A DNA stretch of 5,110 nt from JAKAWQ01 sp035549615 (GTDB lineage Bacteria; Pseudomonadota; Alphaproteobacteria; Acetobacterales; Acetobacteraceae). Where the stretch lies: assembly GCA_035549615.1 (NCBI GenBank), contig DASZQO010000044.1, positions 1 through 5,110 of the forward strand, given 5' to 3'. Of this stretch, positions 1-4,396 are shown one piece after another (within the stretch, counting starts at the first letter, position 1; each line of letters opens with the position of its first letter). The notes under the pieces are model-generated. The model saw only the letters and a program-made list of their open reading frames with translations. It was not told where the DNA came from and did not search any database. The position numbers were made by a program, and so were the translations under genes.

Positions 1-48
1 GCGCTTCGACACGTCGATACCCGCCGTTTCCGTGATAGACTTGCTCAT
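1..48 (-). CDS. IS110-family transposase/recombinase, N-terminal fragment cut by the window edge
   Basis: Read on the minus strand from ATG at 48, the frame gives MSKSITETAGIDVSKR and then leaves the window at base 1. The A-G-I-D-V-S-K string near the N-terminus is typical of IS110-family transposases, where the Asp (here Asp12) is the first acidic residue of the RuvC-like DEDD catalytic domain. These enzymes recombine DNA guided by an element-encoded bridge RNA. A G-rich Shine-Dalgarno-like stretch (AGGTGGGG, about 58-65) lies about 9 nt upstream. An in-frame GTG at 61-63 is a less likely start. The structured non-coding DNA behind it fits an IS110 left end. Only 16 residues are visible, so the call rests on one motif plus context, and intactness cannot be judged. 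Confidence 0.6.
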   Translation of the reverse strand, partial: MSKSITETAGIDVSKR

Positions 49-215
49 CTTCGTCGACCCCACCTTGCGTTGATCCGAACCAGGGTGTTCTTGCAACCAT
101 CCGGGTCCGATGAAGGGTCGGCTGCGATCCCGCTCCCGCGCCGTCCAGAAGACTTCGAGGGTGTCGATCCGACAACCGACAGTCCGGGCCGGGGTGGCCA
201 CCCCGGCCCGGACCA
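49..215 (-). ncRNA. Putative IS110 bridge-RNA region upstream of the transposase
   Basis: In IS110-group elements the non-coding left end encodes a bridge RNA of roughly 170-180 nt with target-binding and donor-binding loops. Read on the minus strand, this stretch offers a 16-bp stem at its far end (182-213), a TGTCG/CGACA hairpin (arms at 162-166 and 170-174 on the plus strand), and weaker pairings nearer the gene such as CCGA/TCGG and GAAC/GTTC. Length and position fit. The loops and guide segments could not be assigned, because the right end of the element and the target are not visible. The RNA call is inference from the family, and its limits are approximate. Confidence 0.35.
182..213. 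repeat. Perfect 32-bp palindrome (16-bp arms, no spacer)
   Basis: The left arm GTCCGGGCCGGGGTGG is followed directly by its exact reverse complement, centred between 197 and 198. All 16 pairs match, and 13 of them are G:C. As RNA it would fold into a very stable stem with a small GGCC tip; as DNA it could extrude a cruciform. There is no T tract on either side, so it is not a standard intrinsic terminator. Its place about 134 bp upstream of the transposase start suggests a terminal stem of the IS non-coding end or of its RNA. Confidence 0.9.
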
Positions 216-243
216 CGCTCCATGCTCTCACATCTCGCTCATA

Positions 244-263
244 CAAGGGGGTAGGGGGAGGGG
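244..263. repeat. G-rich fragment resembling one arm of the window's C/G hairpin repeat
   Basis: The run CAAG5-TAG5-AG4-A resembles the right half of the hairpin copy at 1475-1511 (CAAG7-AG4-A). No matching C-rich left arm lies on the IS side. It may be a half copy left when the neighbouring IS inserted, or simply an unrelated purine tract. From here to the gene at 446 no other gene is visible. Confidence 0.35.
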
Positions 264-303
264 AACCGAAGAGTCGCGCACCCGCGCGCCCGCTTCCCCC
301 GCT

Positions 304-331
304 TTGCCTCTCCCGCCGATCGGCCTATGCT
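304..331 (+). promoter_or_regulatory. Candidate sigma-70-type promoter for the DUF2189 gene
   Basis: TTGCCT (304-309) and TATGCT (326-331) are spaced by 16 bp and each matches 4 of 6 consensus bases. This would give a leader of a little over 100 nt before the start at 446. It is the best-looking -35/-10 pair between the IS end and the gene, but a pair this weak can occur by chance. Confidence 0.3.
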
Positions 332-445
332 TCCCCCATGGTGGGTCGCGGGCTTATCGCCGACGGCCGCATCAAGACCGCTCGACCGCCATCGTCAGGC
401 CGCTTCGGCGCGCGACCCCCCGGATCAACCGTTCGGGAGGACGCC

Positions 446-1315
446 ATGACTGAGACCATCCGCAATCCGGTCGAATGGAGCTGGGACCAGCTCCGCGGCA
501 TGGGCCACGCGCTGGGCGAGGTCGGCCATGCGCTGGGCCGCAGCCAGCCCGCGCGAGCCCAGCCGGCACCCGTCGTCCATCGCATCCAGGCGCGCGAGCT
601 CAAGGACGTGATCCGCAAGGGCTTCGCCGATTACGGCGTCTACCGCACCGACGTGATCGCGCTCTGCGTGTTCTACCCGGTGGTGGGCCTGCTGCTCGGG
701 CGCGCGGTCTATGGCCGCGACCTGCTGCCCCTGCTCTTCCCGCTGGCCTCGGGCTTCGCGCTGATCGGCCCCTTCGCCGCCTTGGGCCTCTACGAGATGA
801 GCCGCGAGCGCGAGCATGGCAACAAGGCGAGCTGGGCGAACGCCTTCGCCGTGCTCAAGGCGCCCGGCATCGGCTCGATCCTGATCCTGGGCGCCGCCCT
901 CGTGCTGCTGTTCCTGGTCTGGCTCGCGGTCGCCTGGCTGCTCTATGCGCTGACCCTGGGCCCGACGCCGCCCGCCTCCGTGGGCAGCTTCATCGACGCG
1001 CTCTTCACCACCGGCCCCGGCTGGACCCTGATCGTCGTCGGCTGCGGGGTGGGCTTCCTCTTCGCGCTGCTGGCCATGTCGATCAGCGTGGTCTCCTTCC
1101 CGCTCCTGCTCGACCGGGATGTCGGGCTCGGCACGGCGGTCCGCACCTCGATCCGTGCGGTCAGAATGAATCCGGGCCCGATGGCGGCCTGGGGCCTCGT
1201 CGTCGCGGGCGGATTGGTGCTGGGCTCGATCCCGCTCTTCCTCGGCCTCATCGTGGTGATGCCGGTGCTGGGCCACGCGACCTGGCATCTCTATCGCAAG
1301 CTGGTGGCGGGGTAG
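446..1315 (+). CDS. DUF2189 family integral membrane protein
   Basis: A 289-residue polytopic inner-membrane protein of unknown biochemical role. A soluble N-terminus of about 60 residues, with near-repeats around GMGHALGEVGHALG (18-31), precedes hydrophobic segments near 66-86, 93-115, 143-170, 193-220 and 245-275. Two signatures recall the DUF2189 family: GPFAALGLYEMSR (108-120), and SFPLLLDRD (217-225) followed by T235-S-I and M241-N-P, before the last membrane segment. The ATG at 446 is chosen because GGGAGG (435-440) lies 5 nt upstream and family similarity starts here; the frame stays open further upstream but reads as low-complexity non-coding sequence. It converges with the lipoprotein gene at 1562, with paired hairpin repeats between them. 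The family assignment is from memory of its motifs. Confidence 0.85.
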   Translation: MTETIRNPVEWSWDQLRGMGHALGEVGHALGRSQPARAQPAPVVHRIQARELKDVIRKGFADYGVYRTDVIALCVFYPVVGLLLGRAVYGRDLLPLLFPLASGFALIGPFAALGLYEMSREREHGNKASWANAFAVLKAPGIGSILILGAALVLLFLVWLAVAWLLYALTLGPTPPASVGSFIDALFTTGPGWTLIVVGCGVGFLFALLAMSISVVSFPLLLDRDVGLGTAVRTSIRAVRMNPGPMAAWGLVVAGGLVLGSIPLFLGLIVVMPVLGHATWHLYRKLVAG

Positions 1316-1370
1316 AGACGGCGGCCTCAGTCAGAGCATCGGAAACAAGCGCGGTGCGTCGCTTTCTTCA

Positions 1371-1404
1371 CCTCCCCCCTTGCGGGGGAGGCTGGGGTGG
1401 GGGG
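1371..1404 (+). repeat. C/G hairpin repeat copy A, in the 3' flank of the DUF2189 gene
   Basis: Arms CCTCCCCC (1371-1378) and GGGGGAGG (1384-1391) enclose a 5-nt loop, followed by CT-G4-T-G6 (1392-1404). It begins 55 nt after the DUF2189 stop. It is the inverted partner of copy B: GGGTGGGGGG (1395-1404) is exactly complementary to CCCCCCACCC (1475-1484). It could act as a 3'-end hairpin for the upstream transcript, but no U tract follows, so a classical intrinsic terminator is not shown. Confidence 0.8.
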
Positions 1405-1474
1405 TAGCCGCGGACTCGTTGCAGGCTCGCGTTTGCTCGATCGAAGGCACTTGCGACAGCGCGTTCTACGATCA

Positions 1475-1511
1475 CCCCCCACCCTAACCTCCCCCTCAAG
1501 GGGGGGAGGGG
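1475..1511 (-). repeat. C/G hairpin repeat copy B, inverted partner of copy A
   Basis: On the minus strand this reads hairpin (arms at 1488-1495 and 1502-1509, loop 1496-1501), then G-runs: G5-A-G2-TTA-G3-T-G6. This is the same order that copy A shows on the plus strand. It lies 51 nt beyond the lipoprotein stop, so each converging gene meets the hairpin first and the G-tract second. The 70 bp between the inner arms hold no gene; their right end (ACAGCGCGT, near 1455-1464) resembles AGAGCGCGT at the same place in the C/D pair. Confidence 0.8.
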
Positions 1512-1561
1512 ATTTAGGGGATTCCGTGCGGGGATTCGATGCGGACGAGAGCGCTCTTCCG

Positions 1562-1969
1562 CTACCGCCAATAGCCCGGCGCATAGACGCGGGCGCCGCT
1601 GCTGTCCGTGGTCCAGTGGCCGGGGACCCAGAAGGGCGTGCTGCCGGAAGCGGCCGGATGGTCGCCCGGCGCCCAGCGGTAGCCGTTCCCTTCGCGCTGC
1701 CAGTTGCCGAAATTCTGGGTGTTCGAAGTCGGCGGATGGGCCGGCGCCACCGGCGGCGTCCGGGGCGCGGGCGAGAGGCCGGGCTGGATGGGCGTGCTCA
1801 GGTTCGGCTGGAACTGGCCCGGCTGGTATTGCGCATATTGGACGAGACCCGGGAGCGCCACCCAGTTCGGCGGCGGCGACCGTTCGCCCGGCAGCGGGCG
1901 GCCGCCGCAGGCCGCCAGCAGCAGCGGCAACGACAGGACCAGGGCATAGCGGTGTCTGCGGCTCGCCAT
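1562..1969 (-). CDS. Putative lipoprotein with C-terminal WxPGxW-type repeats
   Basis: A 135-residue protein with a typical lipoprotein signal: basic MASRRHRY, a Leu-rich core and lipobox L-A-A-C, so lipidation is predicted at Cys21. A Pro/Gln/Tyr-rich low-complexity stretch (about 30-85) follows. The C-terminus has aromatic-PG motifs WAPGDH (99-104), WVPGHW (114-119) and YAPGYW (129-134), and ends in Arg. Such WxPGxW tails occur in many small proteobacterial envelope proteins of unknown function. The frame is open to 2113, but the signal peptide places the start at 1969 or at the adjacent in-frame GTG at 1972. AAGGAG (1983-1988, minus strand) lies 13 nt from the ATG and 10 nt from the GTG. 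It is divergent from the gene at 2291 and convergent with DUF2189. Confidence 0.75.
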   Translation of the reverse strand: MASRRHRYALVLSLPLLLAACGGRPLPGERSPPPNWVALPGLVQYAQYQPGQFQPNLSTPIQPGLSPAPRTPPVAPAHPPTSNTQNFGNWQREGNGYRWAPGDHPAASGSTPFWVPGHWTTDSSGARVYAPGYWR

Positions 1970-2002
1970 CACAGGCCGCGCACTCCTTCCTTGCGTCAGG
2001 CG

Positions 2003-2025
2003 CCTCCGGAACGCGGGTCCGGAGG
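2003..2025 (-). promoter_or_regulatory. Perfect 8-bp inverted repeat in the lipoprotein 5' leader
   Basis: CCTCCGGA (2003-2010) and TCCGGAGG (2018-2025) are exact reverse complements around a 7-nt loop. The repeat lies 33 bp upstream of the lipoprotein ATG, just before its AAGGAG. It could be a leader hairpin or an operator for a dimeric regulator. No convincing promoter was found for this gene. Confidence 0.45.
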
Positions 2026-2150
2026 ATCGCTTGCCCCCAGGGAAAGAGATGTGGGCGCCGGTGCGCCGCACCAAGGGGCGGATTGACACAAGCCGGTGAG
2101 CCACGAACGCCATGGGCCCGGGCGCATCGCCCGCGATGGCGGCGCGGTCA

Positions 2151-2179
2151 TTGAATAGTTGGCCAGCAATGCGAAATAC
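2151..2179 (+). promoter_or_regulatory. Weak candidate promoter for the gene at 2291
   Basis: TTGAAT (2151-2156; 4 of 6 to consensus) and AAATAC (2174-2179; only 2 of 6) are spaced by 17 bp. If real, transcription would begin just before the inverted repeat at 2189 and produce a leader of about 100 nt. The poor -10 keeps confidence low. Confidence 0.2.
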
Positions 2180-2188
2180 GGGCGGGGC

Positions 2189-2260
2189 CTGTCCGGAAAT
2201 TCAGTTGGAATCGGACAGTACCCTTCCCCATCTCTGAAGACGCGGACAGGCGAGTCCGCG
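2189..2260 (+). promoter_or_regulatory. Structured leader with two hairpins and a shared CGGACAG segment
   Basis: CTGTCCG (2189-2195) pairs with CGGACAG (2212-2218), with an inner ATTC/GAAT pairing around a 5-nt loop. Downstream, CGCGGAC (2241-2247) pairs with GTCCGCG (2254-2260) around AGGCGA. Because CGGACAG recurs at 2243-2249, the first arm could pair with it instead, which would disrupt the second hairpin. The block ends about 19 nt before the ribosome-binding site at 2279. The inverted repeats are seen directly; a regulatory switch is inference. Confidence 0.4.
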
Positions 2261-2290
2261 CGATCACCGTTTCATCCCGGGAGGAACGTC

Positions 2291-2614
2291 ATGAACGGAC
2301 GAACCAGACCCGCCGCGATCGGCCCTGCGGTCACGCTCGCCCTGGGGCTGGCTCTTCTCTCGCTCGATCCGACGCGCGGCCTCGCGCAAAGCGCCTCAGG
2401 CGACAGCGGCTCGCAGGGCGCCGCCTCGATCCTCGCCGACCAGGTGCGCGCCCAGGGCCATCACTGCGACAAGCCGCTCGAGGCCCATGTCGATCCCGAC
2501 CTCTCCCTGCCGGGACAGAAGGCCTGGATCCTCACCTGCAGCAACGCGACCTACAGCATCCAGCTCCGCCCCGGTAAAGCCGCGCAGATCGACCAGCTCT
2601 CGGAGGGGCAGTAG
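2291..2614 (+). CDS. Small exported hypothetical protein with a conserved-looking cysteine pair
   Basis: A 107-residue protein with an N-terminal signal peptide: basic start (Arg4, Arg6), hydrophobic core about 8-25, and likely cleavage near the GLAQ-SAS junction (30-36), so a periplasmic or secreted product of about 75 residues. The mature part has two cysteines, Cys59 (HHCDKP) and Cys83 (LTCSNATY), then YSIQLRPGKAAQID (88-101). Small alphaproteobacterial exported proteins of this shape are familiar but have no assigned function; a Cys59-Cys83 disulfide is likely. GGGAGG (2279-2284) lies 6 nt before the ATG and fixes the start, although the frame is open back to 2159. It converges with the stress-protein gene across repeat copies C and D. 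Confidence 0.75.
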   Translation: MNGRTRPAAIGPAVTLALGLALLSLDPTRGLAQSASGDSGSQGAASILADQVRAQGHHCDKPLEAHVDPDLSLPGQKAWILTCSNATYSIQLRPGKAAQIDQLSEGQ

Positions 2615-2634
2615 AGCAGTCTACTGAATCCCCG

Positions 2635-2667
2635 CCCCCAACTTTTGGGGGAGGGTCGGGGAGGGGG
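2635..2667 (+). repeat. C/G hairpin repeat copy C with a four-run G-quadruplex motif
   Basis: CCCCCAA (2635-2641) and TTGGGGG (2645-2651) form a perfect 7-bp hairpin with a 3-nt loop, 20 nt after the stop at 2614. The G-runs from 2647 to 2667 read G5-A-G3-TC-G4-A-G5, a three-tetrad quadruplex motif with loops of 1, 2 and 1 nt on the coding strand. The first run is shared with the hairpin arm, so hairpin and quadruplex would compete. Confidence 0.8.
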
Positions 2668-2718
2668 CTGCTCGGTATCGGCCCTTTCGCATCCCGACGA
2701 GATCGCAGAGCGCGTCTT

Positions 2719-2753
2719 CCCCCTCCCTGCCCTCCCCCTCGAGGGGGGAGGGG
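2719..2753 (-). repeat. C/G hairpin repeat copy D, inverted partner of copy C
   Basis: The perfect palindrome CCCCCTCGAGGGGG (2734-2747) is flanked on its left by C-runs which, on the minus strand, read G5-A-G3-CA-G3-A-G5 (2738 down to 2719), another four-run quadruplex motif. It lies 28 nt beyond the stress-protein stop and mirrors copy C. The inner arms GGGAGGGGG (2659-2667) and CCCCCTCCC (2719-2727) are exactly complementary. The 51 bp between C and D hold no gene. Confidence 0.8.
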
Positions 2754-2781
2754 AAGAAAACAGAAGGCAGCGCGCGAATCT

Positions 2782-3207
2782 TCACTTCACCAGCGTCACC
2801 GGCACCGTCGCGAGATGCACGAGCGCGGTCGTGACCGAGCCCAGGAGCAGGCCGCGCACGCCGCCGAGGCCGCGCGTGCCCATGACGATGTGATCGACGC
2901 GGCGCTTCTTGCCGATGCGGATCGCGGTCTGGGCGATCGGGCCCATCTCGATGTCGGTGCTGAACTTGACCTTGGCGGCCTTGCAGAGCGCGATCGCCTT
3001 CTTGAGCGCGGCCGTGCCTTCCTCCGCCGCCGCCTGCTCCAGGAGCGTCGGCGTCGCGGCGCCGAGATCGCCGAACTCGAGCGTGCCGGTGTTCTGGACA
3101 TTGACCAGCGCCACCTCGGACTTCGGCTCCTGCCGCGTCATCGCGATCGCGAGCTTGACCGCGCGCAGCGAAGGCTGCGAGCCGTCCACGGGCACCATGA
3201 TCTTCAT
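2782..3207 (-). CDS. Universal stress protein (UspA family, single Usp domain)
   Basis: A 141-residue cytosolic single-domain Usp protein, the usual family length. It starts MKIMVPVDGS, with Asp8 at the position that contacts adenine in ATP-binding members. Near the C-terminus it has the nucleotide motif G-x2-G-x9-G-S: G110, G113, G123, S124. The preceding DHIVMGTRG and the terminal strand VPVTLVK are typical. The complete motif predicts an ATP-binding UspFG/MJ0577-like member rather than a non-binding UspA type. Such proteins accumulate under starvation, oxidative or anaerobic stress, but this one's role is not shown. The start at 3207 is preferred over the ATG at 3270 because family similarity begins here and a G-rich ribosome-binding site (GGGGGGAGA on the minus strand, about 3214-3222) is well placed. 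Confidence 0.93.
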   Translation of the reverse strand: MKIMVPVDGSQPSLRAVKLAIAMTRQEPKSEVALVNVQNTGTLEFGDLGAATPTLLEQAAAEEGTAALKKAIALCKAAKVKFSTDIEMGPIAQTAIRIGKKRRVDHIVMGTRGLGGVRGLLLGSVTTALVHLATVPVTLVK

Positions 3208-3257
3208 GCGGATGTCTCCCCCCGACGAAACCCTGTCCCGGGAGATGGGCCCGGGCG

Positions 3258-3303
3258 CCTTGATCCGCAAGGAAGAAAATCAGCCGGGGCCGGCGGGAGT
3301 CAA
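3258..3303 (-). promoter_or_regulatory. Candidate usp upstream elements: TTGACT box and CCTTG/CAAGG inverted repeat
   Basis: On the minus strand TTGACT (3303-3298) matches the -35 consensus at 5 of 6 positions, but the hexamer 17 bp downstream (ATTTTC, about 3280-3275) is a poor -10. Just inside lies the inverted repeat CCTTG-ATCCG-CAAGG (3258-3272). It is only loosely like an Fnr-type site and is not claimed as one. Confidence 0.2.
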
Positions 3304-3385
3304 TGCGGCGGTGCGTAGCGGCGGGCGTGCCCGCGAAAGAGCCGCGGCGGCGGCGGCGCCCGCGCCGCTATCTCGGGACCCGCGA

Positions 3386-3421
3386 TCCCCTTCCGCTCCC
3401 TGCGCGAGGGGAGGATAAAAG
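3386..3421. repeat. Degenerate half copy of the C/G hairpin repeat
   Basis: The C-rich run near 3387-3399, followed by TGCGCGAGGGGAGGATAAAAG, resembles copy D (C-runs, short loop, GGGGGAGGGGAAGAAAA) in the same orientation. Arms CTCCCT and AGGGGAG pair imperfectly around GCGCG. It lies in the divergent gap (3208-3453) just before the DUF4440-like gene, and its GATAAA (3414-3419) could also act as a -10-like element. The gap also has a short CGG tract (3345-3358) and no gene. Confidence 0.4.
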
Positions 3422-3453
3422 AGGGACGCGACCGCGCCGGAGCCCGACCCGCC

Positions 3454-3816
3454 ATGCCCCTCACGCCGGACGATATCGAGACGCTGCGGCGGCTGGAGGA
3501 ATCCCTCTGGCGCGCCGAGACGCGCTTCGACCGCGCTCATATGGAGCGCGTGCTGGCACCGGGCTTCTTCGAGTTCGGCCGCTCGGGCCGGCGGTATGAC
3601 CGCGCGCAGATCCTGGCCCATAGCGGCGGCACGATCCGGGCCACCCTGCCCCTCTCCCGCTTCGCGGTGCATCCGATCGGTGCCGACGCCGCGCTCGTGA
3701 CCTATGTGAGCGAGGTGGCCCATGACACCGTCGAGCGCGCCAACCGCAGCTCGCTCTGGCTCCGGACGGCCGAAGGCTGGCGCCTCCAGTTCCACCAGGG
3801 CACGCCGGTCGCGTAG
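3454..3816 (+). CDS. DUF4440 / NTF2-like (SnoaL-like cone fold) protein
   Basis: A 120-residue cytosolic protein with the layout of a single NTF2-like domain. An N-terminal helix region holds LRRLEESLWRAETRFDRAHM (11-30), then VLAPGFFEFGRSGRRYDR (33-50), a middle strand LVTYVSEVAH (81-90), and a C-terminal RSSLWLRTAEGWRLQFHQGTP (98-118). This pattern, with the closing W-R-L-x-F-H-Q-G-T, is characteristic of small bacterial DUF4440 proteins. The fold often serves as a small-molecule pocket or enzyme; no specific substrate can be inferred. The ATG at 3454 has GGAG (3439-3442) 11 nt upstream. It is followed after 19 nt by the kinase-like gene on the same strand, so the two are probably co-transcribed. 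Confidence 0.82.
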   Translation: MPLTPDDIETLRRLEESLWRAETRFDRAHMERVLAPGFFEFGRSGRRYDRAQILAHSGGTIRATLPLSRFAVHPIGADAALVTYVSEVAHDTVERANRSSLWLRTAEGWRLQFHQGTPVA

Positions 3817-3835
3817 GATGGCGCGAGGGGAACCC

Positions 3836-4396
3836 ATGACTCGCAAGGGCCGCATCATCCATCTCAACGGCGTCGGCAGCGCCGGCAAGAGCTCGATCGC
3901 CAAGGCGCTGCAGCAGATCGCGGCCGGGCCCTGGCTCCATGTGCAGATGGACACGTTCCTCGAGATGCTGCCCGTCGCCTGGCAGGACCATCCCGAGGCC
4001 TTCGCCTACGAGACGATCATGGAGGAGGGCAAGCCCTCGGTGCGGATCACCGGCGGCCCCGTGGGCGAGCGGCTGATGCAGGGCATGCGCGACGCGATCG
4101 TGGCGCTCGCCGCGGCCGGCAACGACCTCATCATCGACGATGTAATGATCGACCAGGAAACCAAGGATGCCTACGCGAAGGCACTCGCGGGCTTCGAGAT
4201 CCTCAGGGTCGGCATCCACGCGCCGCTCGAGCTGCTGGAGGAACGCGAGCGCCGGCGCGCCGACCGCTTCCCCGGCACCTCGCGCTGGCAGTTCGGCCAG
4301 GTGCACCGGAACATGCGCTACGATCTCGAGCTCGACACGAGCCGGATGACGGCGATGGAATGCGCCGAGGCGATCCAGCGGCAGTTCGGGCTCTAG
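3836..4396 (+). CDS. Chloramphenicol phosphotransferase-like P-loop kinase
   Basis: A 186-residue protein resembling Streptomyces venezuelae chloramphenicol 3-O-phosphotransferase (178 residues). It has the Walker A loop GVGSAGKS (12-19); PWLHVQMDTFLEMLP (32-46), with Asp39 aligning to that enzyme's catalytic Asp37; LIIDDVMID (98-106) on the core strand; an Arg-rich lid region with RADRFPG (141-147); and VH (156-157) followed by RYDLELDTS (161-169). It would use ATP to phosphorylate a hydroxylated small molecule. Chromosomal homologues are widespread, and chloramphenicol need not be the natural substrate. The ATG at 3836 is preferred over 3818 because GAGGGG (3825-3830) lies 5 nt upstream and similarity starts there. 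It probably forms an operon with the DUF4440-like gene 19 nt upstream. No clear terminator lies in the 45-bp convergent gap after it. Confidence 0.85.
   Translation: MTRKGRIIHLNGVGSAGKSSIAKALQQIAAGPWLHVQMDTFLEMLPVAWQDHPEAFAYETIMEEGKPSVRITGGPVGERLMQGMRDAIVALAAAGNDLIIDDVMIDQETKDAYAKALAGFEILRVGIHAPLELLEERERRRADRFPGTSRWQFGQVHRNMRYDLELDTSRMTAMECAEAIQRQFGL

Larger units (their letters stand above)
1..225 (-). mobile_element. IS110-family insertion sequence, left end (partial; outer boundary approximate)
   Basis: The transposase start at 48 (-) is preceded by about 170-190 nt without a convincing gene, containing a 32-bp palindrome and several smaller hairpins. This matches the usual IS110 (not IS1111) layout, with the long non-coding end upstream of the recombinase gene. 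IS110 elements generally lack long terminal inverted repeats and obvious target duplications, so the outer edge cannot be fixed here. It is placed between the palindrome (ends 213) and the G-rich repeat-like stretch starting near 244. The body and right end lie outside the window. Confidence 0.5.

Noticed and set aside
70..453. Open frames across the IS end and DUF2189 leader (from 70 and from 110)
   Set aside because: The translations are Arg/Pro/Gly-rich low-complexity products of GC-rich DNA. They run through the palindrome, and the real gene start at 446 has its own ribosome-binding site.
425..1407. Long antisense and alternate-frame ORFs over the DUF2189 gene (425-1288 -, 475-1407 +)
   Set aside because: They encode Arg/Ala/Gln/Glu-rich shadow sequence without recognisable domains, while the DUF2189 frame has clear membrane segments and family motifs.
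1327..2086. ORFs over the repeat-bearing convergent gap and opposite the lipoprotein (1327-1584 -, 1368-1571 -, 1397-2086 +)
   Set aside because: They translate the C/G hairpin repeats or lie opposite the lipoprotein gene; composition is that of shadow frames.
2083..2088. Perfect TTGACA on the plus strand as a promoter for the gene at 2291
   Set aside because: The hexamer 17 bp downstream (AACGCC) has no resemblance to a -10, and the leader would be about 170 nt.
1371..2753. CRISPR array made of the C/G repeats
   Set aside because: The copies alternate in orientation, vary in sequence and are separated by genes; there are no regular spacers and no cas genes.
2645..2893. 82-codon plus-strand ORF across copies C and D
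   Set aside because: It is made of repeat sequence and the antisense of the usp 3' end, with no ribosome-binding site or domain.
3258..3272. Fnr-type site upstream of usp
   Set aside because: CCTTG-ATCCG-CAAGG lacks the TTGAT-N4-ATCAA half-site pattern; only the left half is partly similar.
2815..3418. Plus-strand ORFs opposite usp
   Set aside because: The universal stress protein on the minus strand has complete, diagnostic motifs, so these are shadows.
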